Below are positions 45,882 to 54,102 of a stretch of 57,619 nt of DNA, piece by piece. Both the position numbers and the translations under genes were made by a program. The first letter of the stretch is position 1; the number at the start of each line of letters is the position of its first letter. The notes beneath the pieces were generated by a model that saw only the letters and a list, made by a program, of their open reading frames with translations, did not search any database and had not been told where the DNA came from. The stretch covers positions 1 through 57,619 of the forward strand of contig CALVGV010000009.1 of NCBI GenBank assembly GCA_944327195.1, given 5' to 3'. Source of the DNA: an uncultured Limosilactobacillus sp. GTDB lineage: Bacteria; Bacillota; Bacilli; Lactobacillales; Lactobacillaceae.

Positions 45882-47561
45882 ATGCTATCCGCATTTTCCC
45901 AAGTCCGCCGTGCCTGGCGGCGCTTCGCCGTCAACTGGCGGCCCTTTGCCACCTGGCTGCTCTTCTTTGAGGTCATCAACTGCCTCCTCCTCTGGCCCGG
46001 TCGTTACCTGATCACCTTCCTCCAGCAGGCCGGCGCCATCCCCTTCGTCTCGGCGGCCAGCCTCGGCTGGTTGCTGGTCCACCGACCGCTGGTGGTCGGC
46101 GGCGCCCTCCTGGTTTCCCTGGCCGCCCTGGTCCTGGCCAGCGGGGAATTTCTCTTCCTCTGGCAGGTCCTCAGCGGCCAGCGGCGGCCCATCCGGGGGC
46201 GCCAGCTCGCAAGCAGCACCCTCTTCCTACTGACCGGGGGGCTGACCCTCCTGCCGGTCGCCCAGTTCTTCTTGAAGACCCCCTTCCTCTCCCAGGTCAA
46301 CCTGCCCCTGGTGGCCAGCGACTACCTGACCCGCCTCCCCTGGCTGCCCTACCTGGCGGCGATCGCCTGGCTGATCCTGCTTGTCTGCTGGCTGGTGCTG
46401 ACCCGGGCCTTGCCGCTGGTGCTTGACAATGACCTCTCGCTTGGCTTCGCCCTCCGCCGGGCCCGCCAGCAACCCGGCCGCGGCCGCGCCCTGGCACTCC
46501 TCCTGGTGGGCGGGACGCTGGTCGGTGGGGCCGGCTTCGCCCTCCTCTACCTGATCCAGCGGGCCGCCGACCTCCTACCGACTCCCTGGCCACGGCTGGT
46601 TGCCAGCCTGACCTTCCCGCTGGTCCAGGTAGTTGGCCTGACCCTGGCGATCCTGGTCGGCGGCGTCGGCCTGACCGTCATCCAAAACGCCAGCCCCCTG
46701 CCGCTGCGGGCCAGCACCGGCCGCCGGCTGGGCTGGTTCCTTGCCCTGGCGGCGGCGCTGGCGCTGACGATCAATAACAGCCAGACCCACCAGGAGCTGA
46801 GCCGCTTCCCGCGGGTGCAAACGATCGCCCACCGCGGGGTCGCCGGCAAGAACGGGGTTCAAAACACCCTCCCAGCCCTGATCAACACTAGCAAGACCTA
46901 CCACCCCGACTACGTGGAGTTCGACGTCCACGAGACCAAGGACCACCGCTTCGTGGTCGTCCACGACGAGAACCTGAAGAAGCTGACCGGCGTCAACAAG
47001 ACGCCCCACCAGCTGACCCTGGCCCAGCTGACCAGGCTGACCGCCCGCGAGAACGGTCACGCCGCCAAGCTGGTCTCCCTGGACCGCTACCTGGCGGTGG
47101 CCAACCGCCTCCACCAGCGGGTGATCGTGGAGATCAAGACCACCCCGCAGGACTCTAAGGGGATGCTGGCCCGCTTCAACCGCAAGTACGGGCGGGAGCT
47201 GCTGACCCACCACGACCTGGTGCACTCGATGGACTACCGGGTGGTCACCCGCCTCCACCGGCTCAACCCGCGGCTGAAGATCCTGGCGATCCAGCCCTAC
47301 AACTTCGGCCTGCCAAACCGGGCCGCCAGCGGCTACACGATGGAGTACTCGACCCTAAACGCCCTCTTCATCCGCCGCGCCCACCACGAGGGCAAGCCGG
47401 TCTTTGCCTGGACGATCAACTCGGCGGCCGCGATGCACGAACTGCTGACCGAGCACGTTGACGGGATCGTCACCGACCGCCTGCCGCTCCTCCTCCGCCA
47501 GCTGCGGGCCTTCCGCCACGAGCGGAGTTACGCCGACCGCCTGTTGGACCTGGTCTTTTAA
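45882..47561 (+). CDS. membrane-anchored glycerophosphodiester phosphodiesterase
   Basis: A 559-residue protein. Residues ~1-310 hold about seven or eight hydrophobic helices (YckC/DUF-type membrane region); residues ~315-555 are a GDPD catalytic domain: TIAHRGVAGKNGVQNT, EFDVHETKDHRFVVVHDENL with the Glu/Asp metal ligands and catalytic histidine, and FAWTIN near the end. It would hydrolyse glycerophosphodiesters, for example from lipids or teichoic acids, at the membrane. ATG follows AAGGAG. It has terminators on both sides. Confidence 0.9.
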   Translation: MLSAFSQVRRAWRRFAVNWRPFATWLLFFEVINCLLLWPGRYLITFLQQAGAIPFVSAASLGWLLVHRPLVVGGALLVSLAALVLASGEFLFLWQVLSGQRRPIRGRQLASSTLFLLTGGLTLLPVAQFFLKTPFLSQVNLPLVASDYLTRLPWLPYLAAIAWLILLVCWLVLTRALPLVLDNDLSLGFALRRARQQPGRGRALALLLVGGTLVGGAGFALLYLIQRAADLLPTPWPRLVASLTFPLVQVVGLTLAILVGGVGLTVIQNASPLPLRASTGRRLGWFLALAAALALTINNSQTHQELSRFPRVQTIAHRGVAGKNGVQNTLPALINTSKTYHPDYVEFDVHETKDHRFVVVHDENLKKLTGVNKTPHQLTLAQLTRLTARENGHAAKLVSLDRYLAVANRLHQRVIVEIKTTPQDSKGMLARFNRKYGRELLTHHDLVHSMDYRVVTRLHRLNPRLKILAIQPYNFGLPNRAASGYTMEYSTLNALFIRRAHHEGKPVFAWTINSAAAMHELLTEHVDGIVTDRLPLLLRQLRAFRHERSYADRLLDLVF

Positions 47562-47570
47562 ACTTACAGC

Positions 47571-47606
47571 AATCCCCCTAGTGGCCAATGCTACTAGGGG
47601 GATTTG
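47571..47606 (+). terminator. terminator of the phosphodiesterase gene
   Basis: AATCCCCCTAGT / ACTAGGGGGATT perfect 12-bp stem with a 10-nt loop and a short T-rich tail. Confidence 0.87.
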
Positions 47607-47666
47607 TTCTCAAGTAGGTGTACACTACTGGTATGGAAGACTACGGAAAAGAATGAGGTCAGCACC

Positions 47667-48560
47667 ATGAACTACAATCTCACCCCAATCAAGTACTTTG
47701 TCGACATCGTGGAGACCGGGGGCTTCAGCTCGGCGGCGAAGAAGAATTTCGTTTCGGAAACGGCGGTTAGCGTTGCCATCCGCAAGCTGGAGAAGGAGCT
47801 TGGCTACAAGCTAATCGACCGCAACAAGGGGAGCCTGACCCTCCCGCCAACGGGCGCCCGCTTCTACAAGCAGGCGGTGGCCCTCCTCCTCGGCTACGAA
47901 AGCCTGTGGCAAAAAACGGCGGAGCGCACCCCGGCGCAGTTGCGAATTCACTACCTGGCCGGAATGGCGGGGGCGGCAAGCCGGTTTGCCAACCTATTGG
48001 GGCAAACCTACCCCCACCGCTTCCAAACCAGCTTCAATCAGGAGATCCTCGGCCCCAGCATCAACCACCTGCTGAGCGGGGAGTTCGACCTGCTGGTGGG
48101 CTTCGCGGCCGCCTTTCGCGATAACCCGAAGATCGTGTACCGCCCCATGGAACCGGTCAGCTTCCAGCTAGTCTTCAACAAAGACGAATTGGCCGCGGAG
48201 CGCAAGGGCAAGGAGCTGGCCGCGCGCTCGACCTTCTACCTTCAGTACTGGCACTCCCCCAGCATGGACCCCATCCAGCAGTACATGCTGGGCAAGTACC
48301 AGCAGGCCGGCTGGACCTACGCGAAGCTGGCGGGGGTCAACAGCTTTTCGGGCGCCCTCTTGAACGTCAACTTTTCCGGCGGCTTCACGATGGTCCCCAC
48401 CACCACGACCCTTCCCGCCGGGTGCGACCGCCTCTGTTCCCTCCACCCCGCCCACCTGAAGGAGGCCTTCTCCCTTGGCCTCGCCGTTTCCAAGAATAAT
48501 CATTCCCTGATCAGGATTGTCGACCGGGTCCTCTCCGCCCCCCAGAAGCGTCCTGACTAG
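47667..48560 (+). CDS. LysR family transcriptional regulator
   Basis: A 297-residue regulator. The N-terminal helix-turn-helix reads FVDIVETGGFSSAAKKNF and SETAVSVAIRKLEKELGYKL; the rest is the substrate-binding fold (INHLLSGEFDLLVGF). I chose ATG at 47667 (MNYNLTPIKYF); GAGGT upstream is a modest ribosome site. It lies just ahead of the flavoprotein-SDR-flavoprotein operon in the same direction with its own terminator, and is the likely regulator of that operon. The inducer is unknown. Confidence 0.9.
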   Translation: MNYNLTPIKYFVDIVETGGFSSAAKKNFVSETAVSVAIRKLEKELGYKLIDRNKGSLTLPPTGARFYKQAVALLLGYESLWQKTAERTPAQLRIHYLAGMAGAASRFANLLGQTYPHRFQTSFNQEILGPSINHLLSGEFDLLVGFAAAFRDNPKIVYRPMEPVSFQLVFNKDELAAERKGKELAARSTFYLQYWHSPSMDPIQQYMLGKYQQAGWTYAKLAGVNSFSGALLNVNFSGGFTMVPTTTTLPAGCDRLCSLHPAHLKEAFSLGLAVSKNNHSLIRIVDRVLSAPQKRPD

Positions 48561-48568
48561 GAAGCCTC

Positions 48569-48597
48569 AGCCGGTAGCGTAGTCTGCCGGCTTTTTT
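48569..48597 (+). terminator. terminator of the lysR gene
   Basis: AGCCGG / CCGGCT stem extended by TA/TG, followed by TTTTTT, eight bp after the stop. Confidence 0.8.
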
Positions 48598-48637
48598 CTT
48601 GGCCAATAATCTCAGGTTATCGGCAATAACCAAAGCG

Positions 48638-48651
48638 TGTTAGCGCTTTCT
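48638..48651 (+). promoter_or_regulatory. candidate cre (CcpA) site before the redox operon
   Basis: TGTTAGCGCTTTCT matches the cre consensus TGNAANCGNTTNCA except at two bases. It lies about 60 bp before the first flavoprotein start, where it could give catabolite control. Confidence 0.4.
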
Positions 48652-48710
48652 AAAATTTGGCCTTATCATTAATATGTGTAAAGGTTCACTAGCTTGAAAG
48701 GAGCTTTGCC

Positions 48711-50189
48711 ATGAAAGAATTAACCACCACGGTTGTGATTGTCGGTTCGGGATCCGCCGGAATTTCGGCCGGGTTCGAGCTTTACCAACACAACATCCCC
48801 TTCGTGATGCTCGAAAAGGGGGACAAGGTCGGCGGCGCCGGCAAGTTTGGCGCCCACGGGGTCTTCGCGATTAACTCAAAGCAGCAGCAGGCCCGCCGGG
48901 TAAAGTACGGCTACCAAGAGGCCTTTAACGGCTTGACGGCCTACAACCACAACTTTGTCAACGGGGAACTGCTGAGCCGGTTTCTGAAGGCCTCGGCGGC
49001 AAACATCGACCGCCTCCATGAAATGGGCCTGCCGGTGACCGTTGAACAGAGTGAGCAACGGGCCCACCTGAACGACCCTTTGGTCTACCACAAGTTCAAC
49101 CAGATGCGCGAAAAGATGGCCAACTGGGACCAACTCCCCGCCCGCTTCGCCGAGAAGGGCAACCGGGTCCTGACCGAAACGAGCCTGGTTGACGTGGACT
49201 ACGCCGACGGGCTCCGGGCGGTGATTGCCGAAAGCAAGGACGGCGAGCGCCTCCGGATCACGGCGAAGAAGGTAATCTTCGCCGACGGCGGCTACTCCGG
49301 CAACAAAGCGATGATGGCCGAAAACTTCGTTCACGCCGAAGACCTCCTCAACCTCGGCGAACGCAAGTCGACCGGGGTCGGGATCCAGATCTGCCGCCGG
49401 CTTGGCGCCACCAGCAACCACCGGCCGGTGCTGTTCGCCCACGGCTGCGCCCCGAGCTACCAGATCAACCCGATGAAGCGGGACAACGCGATCGAAACCC
49501 TGACCAACCTCCCGCTCCTCTGGGTCGACAAGACCGGCCACCGCTTCGTCAACGAGGAAATTGTTTACGACTTCGCCCTGTGGGCAAACGCGGCACACAA
49601 CGTCGGCAACCGCTACTACCTCTTGGTCGATCAGGCAACCCTCGACCGCTTCAAGAAGGAAACGGTGCCGCTGGAGGACACCTTCGAGCGCCAGTTCTGC
49701 GACGTCGGCCAAAGTCCACGGACCGATGTCGGCCCGCTGGAGAGCATCCAGACCGACTTTGACCAGGGGGTTGCCGATGGGGTCGTGGTCAAGGCAGACA
49801 CGATCGCCGACCTGGCCGAAAAGATCAAGGTGCCGGCCGCCGCCTTAAAGGACAGCCTAGCCAAATACAACGCGGCGGTTGCCGCCGGCAATGACGACAC
49901 CTTCTTGAAGAGCAAGGAGAGCCTGCAATTCAAGGTTGAGGACGGGCCCTTCTACGCGGTGATCGAGCACTGCGCCACCCTCGGGACCCTCAACGGGGTG
50001 GACGTCGACCAAAACTGCCAGCCGCTGAAGGATGACGGCCAGCCACTGACCGACCTCTACATCGTCGGCAACAACGTCAGCGGGCTCTACTCCGATAGCT
50101 ATCCAAGCTACGAAGGGATCGCCAACGGCTTTGCCTTCGTCTCCGGCTGGATTGCCGCCAAGGAAGCCCGCTTGAGCCTGGAAAAATAA
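48711..50189 (+). CDS. FAD-dependent oxidoreductase, fumarate reductase flavoprotein-like (1)
   Basis: A 492-residue FAD_binding_2 protein. The dinucleotide motif VVIVGSGSAGISAGFEL is at residues 8-24, a second FAD motif is KKVIFADGGYSGN, HRFVNEE is the conserved active-site arginine region, and the FAD end reads DLYIVGNNVSGL. There is no FMN-binding, heme or iron-sulfur part and no signal peptide, so it is a single-domain cytosolic enzyme. The segment before the second domain (EHCATLGTLNGVDVD) lacks the His and GG usual in fumarate reductases, so the substrate is probably not fumarate. AAGGAG precedes ATG. First gene of a three-gene operon. Confidence 0.85.
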   Translation: MKELTTTVVIVGSGSAGISAGFELYQHNIPFVMLEKGDKVGGAGKFGAHGVFAINSKQQQARRVKYGYQEAFNGLTAYNHNFVNGELLSRFLKASAANIDRLHEMGLPVTVEQSEQRAHLNDPLVYHKFNQMREKMANWDQLPARFAEKGNRVLTETSLVDVDYADGLRAVIAESKDGERLRITAKKVIFADGGYSGNKAMMAENFVHAEDLLNLGERKSTGVGIQICRRLGATSNHRPVLFAHGCAPSYQINPMKRDNAIETLTNLPLLWVDKTGHRFVNEEIVYDFALWANAAHNVGNRYYLLVDQATLDRFKKETVPLEDTFERQFCDVGQSPRTDVGPLESIQTDFDQGVADGVVVKADTIADLAEKIKVPAAALKDSLAKYNAAVAAGNDDTFLKSKESLQFKVEDGPFYAVIEHCATLGTLNGVDVDQNCQPLKDDGQPLTDLYIVGNNVSGLYSDSYPSYEGIANGFAFVSGWIAAKEARLSLEK

Positions 50190-50199
50190 GGAGGAATGC

Positions 50200-50946
50200 A
50201 TGATGTTAACAAACAAGGTTGCCCTGGTTACCGGGGCAAAGCAGGAAATTGGCCTGGGAATCGCCAAAGAATTTGCCAAGCAGGGGGCAAACGTTGCCCT
50301 CGTTGACCACAACGACGAGCCGACCCTCAAGAAGATCGCCCAAGAACTGACCGAAGAGTACGCGGGCGAATGCTGGCCGGTAATGGCCGACGTCTCCGAC
50401 CCGCAGGCGGTTGATGACTGCGTCGCCGCCGTGGTTGACCACTTCGGCCACCTCGACTACGCGATCAACAACGCCGGCGGCGGGATCCTGAAGCCCTTCG
50501 CCGAGCTGTCGGACGCCGACTTCAACCAGACGGTCCAGGTCGACCTCTTCGGGACCTTCTACTGCATGCGGGCGGAGCTGAAGCAGCTCTTGAAGCAGGG
50601 CGGCGGCTCGATCGTCAACACCGGTGCCCTGGGTAGCATCTACAACCCCGGCGGGATGGGGGCCTACAACGCCGCCAAGAACGGGGTGATCGGGATGACT
50701 CGGGCGGCGGCCACCGACTATGCCGACCAGAACATCCGGGTTAACTGCGTTGCTCACGGCCTGACGAAGACCGCCCTCAACGCCGGCGAGTTCCTGGAAA
50801 AGGTCCTGCCGACGGTGCCGATGAAGCGGGCCTCCTCGGTCGAGGAAGTGGCTAAAGTCTTTGTCTTCGTGGCGGCGGAAGCGACCTTCATGACGGGGCA
50901 AACGATCCTGAGTGACGGTGGCGCCGCGGTTGGTTTGAAGGGCTAG
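50200..50946 (+). CDS. short-chain dehydrogenase/reductase
   Basis: A 248-residue SDR. The cofactor motif is TGAKQEIGLGIA (residues 11-22), NNAGGG follows, the catalytic Tyr/Lys lie in YNAAKNG and the Ser in the NTGALGSI region. GQTILSDGGAAVG is the usual C-terminal end. DHND after the second strand has an acidic residue, suggesting NAD(H) preference. It begins 10 bp after flavoprotein 1 with AAGGAGG and ends 8 bp before flavoprotein 2, so all three are translated together. Confidence 0.9.
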   Translation: MMLTNKVALVTGAKQEIGLGIAKEFAKQGANVALVDHNDEPTLKKIAQELTEEYAGECWPVMADVSDPQAVDDCVAAVVDHFGHLDYAINNAGGGILKPFAELSDADFNQTVQVDLFGTFYCMRAELKQLLKQGGGSIVNTGALGSIYNPGGMGAYNAAKNGVIGMTRAAATDYADQNIRVNCVAHGLTKTALNAGEFLEKVLPTVPMKRASSVEEVAKVFVFVAAEATFMTGQTILSDGGAAVGLKG

Positions 50947-50954
50947 GTGAAAAA

Positions 50955-52388
50955 ATGTTACCAAAGAAGCACGACTATGAACTGGTAATTATTGGCGGGG
51001 GCCTCTCCGGGCTTAGTGCCGCCGTTGCGGCCGAGCAGGCCGGCCTGGCACCGCTGGTCCTGGAGAAGGGCCACACCCTCGGCGGCGACGGCAACTACGT
51101 CGAGGGGGCCCTGGGGGTCGATTCCTACCTCCAGCAAAAAGAGGGCATTAAGATTGACCGGCTGAAGTTGCTCCACGAAGAGTTGCAGTATTCGCACTAT
51201 GAGGCCAACGCCGCCCACTTGAACAAGTTCATCAACAACAGCGGGGCGACCATCGACTGGCTTCACGACCTGGGAGTGAAGTTTGCCAAGGTCGGTGCCC
51301 AGGGGGACAGCTGGCCCACCATCCACTCCTTTGCGGGGGGCGGTCACGCGGCAATCCAAACCCTCCTCAAGCAGGTCAAGAAGAGCGAGGTCGTGACCGA
51401 GGCCAAAGCGGCGCGCTTGCTCTACCAGGATGGGCGCGTTACTGGCCTCACCGTCGCCGACGAGGCCACCGGTCAGGAGCAGGACGTTACCGCCAAGAAC
51501 GTGATCCTGGCAACCGGGGGCTACGTTGACAACCCGGCCCTGGTCAAGCAGCACCAGTCCTTTGACGACCGCTTGATGGCGGTTAGCGACGGCAAGTCAA
51601 CCGGTGACGGGATGCAACTGGCCTGGGAAGTCGGCGCCGATCACTACCGGATGGGCGCCATCCAATACGGTGGCGGCGCGATCTATGACCGCCAGTTGCC
51701 GCCCTTCATGCACATGGCCTCCCAGCTGGCCGCGGCGGCCACCCAAGAGGCGATCCTGTGGGTGAACGAGCGCGGCGAACGGTTCGTGAACGAGGACGTC
51801 AACGACAACATGTGCCACGCCGGGAACGCCATCCTGACCCAGGCCAAGGTGTACTCGATCCTCGACCAGGGGACGGTTGACCACCTCGCAAAGGTCGGCC
51901 TCTACAAGGAGCTCGGCAACACCCCCTTCTCGCCGGCCAAGCTCGAAAAACTGCCGGAAGAAATTGAAAACGACCTCGGCCACCACGCAAAGTACCTGAC
52001 CAAGGGCGAGACGCTTGCCGAACTGGCGGCCAAGCTCCACCTGCCGGCCCTGGAAGAAACGGTCGCCAGCTACAACCAGCTGGCTGCCGGCGGGGAAGAC
52101 CCCGTCTTCGGCAAAGCCAAGCAGTACCTGACCGCGCTAACGACCGGCCCCTTCTACGCGGTTGAACTGGGGGTGGGGATGGCCTGTGCCCTCGGGGGGC
52201 TGAAGGTCGACACCAACAACCGGGTCCTCAATGCGCACGGCTTCCCGATCCCGGGCCTCTTCTCGATCGGCAACGATGCCGCCGGGATGCTCGTTGGCGA
52301 CACCTACGCCGTTACCCTACCGGGGAGCACCGCCGGGTACGCGGCCTTCTCCGCCCGCAACGCGGTTTCCACGATCGCCAAAAACTAG
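50955..52388 (+). CDS. FAD-dependent oxidoreductase, fumarate reductase flavoprotein-like (2)
   Basis: A 477-residue paralogue of flavoprotein 1. FAD motifs: LVIIGGGLSGLSAAVAAEQ, KNVILATGGYVDNPAL and IPGLFSIGNDAAGMLVGD. ERFVNED keeps the conserved arginine. GVGMACALGGLKVDTNNRVL retains GGLK-D but lacks the His found before it in fumarate reductases. No extra cofactor domain or signal peptide. It may act on the same cyclic or unsaturated substrate as its partner at a different step, or form a heteromer; both are inference. AGGTG precedes ATG. Confidence 0.85.
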   Translation: MLPKKHDYELVIIGGGLSGLSAAVAAEQAGLAPLVLEKGHTLGGDGNYVEGALGVDSYLQQKEGIKIDRLKLLHEELQYSHYEANAAHLNKFINNSGATIDWLHDLGVKFAKVGAQGDSWPTIHSFAGGGHAAIQTLLKQVKKSEVVTEAKAARLLYQDGRVTGLTVADEATGQEQDVTAKNVILATGGYVDNPALVKQHQSFDDRLMAVSDGKSTGDGMQLAWEVGADHYRMGAIQYGGGAIYDRQLPPFMHMASQLAAAATQEAILWVNERGERFVNEDVNDNMCHAGNAILTQAKVYSILDQGTVDHLAKVGLYKELGNTPFSPAKLEKLPEEIENDLGHHAKYLTKGETLAELAAKLHLPALEETVASYNQLAAGGEDPVFGKAKQYLTALTTGPFYAVELGVGMACALGGLKVDTNNRVLNAHGFPIPGLFSIGNDAAGMLVGDTYAVTLPGSTAGYAAFSARNAVSTIAKN

Positions 52389-52425
52389 CCTGACCCCAAG
52401 CACCCTTCTCTCCATTTGAAAAAGC

Positions 52426-52474
52426 AACGGCCCCGCCAATGTTGGAGCAATCCACATTGGCGGGGCCGTTTTGC
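52426..52474 (+). terminator. terminator of the redox operon
   Basis: AACGGCCCCGCCAATGT / ACATTGGCGGGGCCGTT, perfect 17-bp stem with an 11-nt loop and TTTT. Confidence 0.92.
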
Positions 52475-52488
52475 AGTTAACTAGCTAC

Positions 52489-52519
52489 AAAAAGGGACCC
52501 GGCAAAAACCGGGTCCCTT
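52489..52519 (-). terminator. terminator of the LysM/NlpC-P60 gene
   Basis: AAGGGACCCGG / CCGGGTCCCTT hairpin followed by a T-run on the minus strand, about 40 bp after the stop. Confidence 0.88.
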
Positions 52520-52556
52520 CGAACTAAATATTTTCTTGATGGTTGATCACCAAGGA

Positions 52557-53663
52557 CTATTCACCGATTACCACGTAGTAGGATGGCGTGTAGTAAGTAG
52601 TCGATTGGATCTTCACAACGTCACCAGTGTCTGGGGCCGCGATGAAGGTCCCGTCACCAAGGGCGATGGCGTCGTGGTACGGTGCACTGTCAGAGCCCCA
52701 GAAGAAGATGGCCCCGGCCGGTGCGTTGGCGATGTCGTAGTGGTGAGTCCCAAGGGTTTCTTGTTGGTAAGTCGTCCGGTAGGAGGAGGACAGACCGTAA
52801 GCCCATTGAACTAACCCGGAGCAGTCGAAGCCGCTCGTGGTGTTCCCACCGTAAACGTAGGATACCCCGAGAACCGACTTAGCCCGCGCAACGGCTTCGG
52901 TAGCGGTGTAGGTAGCTACGCTGCTGGAGGAAGTCGACGTGGTCGAGCTAGTCGAAGTCGTCGAGCTTGAGGAACTCGAGGAGCTCGAAGTAGAGCTGGA
53001 GCTAGTTGAGCTAGTCGAAGTCGAAGCAGTCGATGCGGAGCTCGATGCTACGCTTGAGGAAACGCTCGTCGTCGAAGCAGAAGTTGCGGCGCTGGAAGCC
53101 AGCGTCGTAGTCGAAGTGCTGTCGGACGAAGCAGAGCTGTCGCTAGTAGTAGAGGATGCCGAAGCAGCCGAAGCGGAAGCAGCAGCGGCAGAAGCAGCAG
53201 CGGCACTAGCAGAAGCAGATGCGGAAGCCGAAGCAGCGGCGGAAGCACTTGCACTTGCGGATGCAGATGCGGATGCAGCAGCCGAAGCGTCATCGCTCGT
53301 TGCGGAGCTAGTAGCGCTGGATGCAGATGCAGAAGCACTAGCAGAAGTTGCGGTGCTGGTTGCACTCGTAGCAGAAGCAGCGCTAGTGGTCGAAGCAGAA
53401 GCGCTGGTTGCAGTGCTAGTGGAGTCGCTGGTCCCAACAGAAGTTACGCCCGGCAGTTCGATGTCGTCGCCGGCGTAGATCAGGTTCGGGTTGCTCAGCT
53501 TGTTAGCTTCGATGATCGAAGCCATGGAAATGTTGTACTTTTTAGCGAGGCCCCAGACGGTGTCCCCGGATTGAATTTTAATCGTGTTTGCGCTTGCGTT
53601 TGCAGAGGTCATGAGTACTGCCCCGGCCAGACCAACAGTCGTTGCCAGGACAACCTTGTTCAT
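52557..53663 (-). CDS. secreted LysM and NlpC/P60 peptidoglycan hydrolase
   Basis: A 368-residue exported protein. Signal peptide MNKVVLATTVGLAGAVLMTS ... SANASA; one LysM domain (~26-70: IKIQSGDTVWGLAKKYNISM); a ~180-residue Ser/Ala/Thr linker; and a C-terminal NlpC/P60 domain with the catalytic Cys in FDCSGLVQWAY and His in APYHDAIALGDG. It would cut gamma-D-Glu-L-diamino acid bonds in peptidoglycan. The ATG at 53663 has its GGAG 17 bases upstream, farther than normal, so translation may be weak or the start unusual. A gap-spaced TGTAAT/TGTTAA pair at 53761-53776 hints at WalR control but its spacing is off by one. Confidence 0.9.
   Translation of the reverse strand: MNKVVLATTVGLAGAVLMTSANASANTIKIQSGDTVWGLAKKYNISMASIIEANKLSNPNLIYAGDDIELPGVTSVGTSDSTSTATSASASTTSAASATSATSTATSASASASASSATSSATSDDASAAASASASASASASAAASASASASASAAAASAAAASASAASASSTTSDSSASSDSTSTTTLASSAATSASTTSVSSSVASSSASTASTSTSSTSSSSTSSSSSSSSSTTSTSSTTSTSSSSVATYTATEAVARAKSVLGVSYVYGGNTTSGFDCSGLVQWAYGLSSSYRTTYQQETLGTHHYDIANAPAGAIFFWGSDSAPYHDAIALGDGTFIAAPDTGDVVKIQSTTYYTPSYYVVIGE
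52925..53440 (-). repeat. simple-sequence Ser/Ala/Thr linker
   Basis: The DNA for the linker is a run of short degenerate GCA/TCT/ACT-type codons encoding alternating Ala and Ser, then Ser/Thr. It is prone to slippage and length change and is also a likely O-glycosylation region. Confidence 0.8.
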
Positions 53664-54058
53664 CTTAATGATTATCACTCCAATTAGTTGAATTTTGGCC
53701 CATCTCTGATAGGTCATCTCTTAATATAAACTCAAGATTTTACCACCCAGTTACCCTTAATTAACAGATAATTACACTTTTAGCGGCTAAGGTTACAAAT
53801 TGAAATCATTCTCAAAAGAATTGGTAACTTTTCAACGATTGTTCATCATTTGTTCATAACGTAACAAGCGGTTGACATCGCCTGGAAACCGATCTCCTTG
53901 CCCGATCCCCGGCAATTTGCCGCCCTCCCCCGAAATCGGTTCCCTTTTTGCCGGCGGGAGGCAAAATTTAGTCTTTCTTAATGGCCACTTTTTCGTCACT
54001 CCCAGCAAAAACGCGTCCGCGGGCCGCCCTTCTTCTTCATCATTTCGCCACAAACAAG
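53664..54058. other. intergenic region upstream of the NlpC/P60 gene
   Basis: No gene is supported. 53690-53860 is AT-rich and should contain the hydrolase promoter. 53880-54040 shows only short frames without ribosome sites. Confidence 0.4.
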
Positions 54059-54088
54059 AAGGGCGGCGGGAAAAATCCCACCGCCCTT
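54059..54088 (-). terminator. hairpin after the DUF998-like gene
   Basis: AAGGGCGGCGGGA / TCCCACCGCCCTT 13-bp stem, 15 bp after the stop; the tail on the minus strand (CTTGTTTG) is only moderately T-rich. Confidence 0.7.
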
Positions 54089-54102
54089 GCCGGGTGTAAT
54101 TA

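Noticed and set aside
53761-53776. WalR box upstream of the NlpC/P60 gene
   Set aside because: TGTAAT and TGTTAA are separated by four bases instead of five, so it does not meet the consensus; kept only as a hint in the gene entry.
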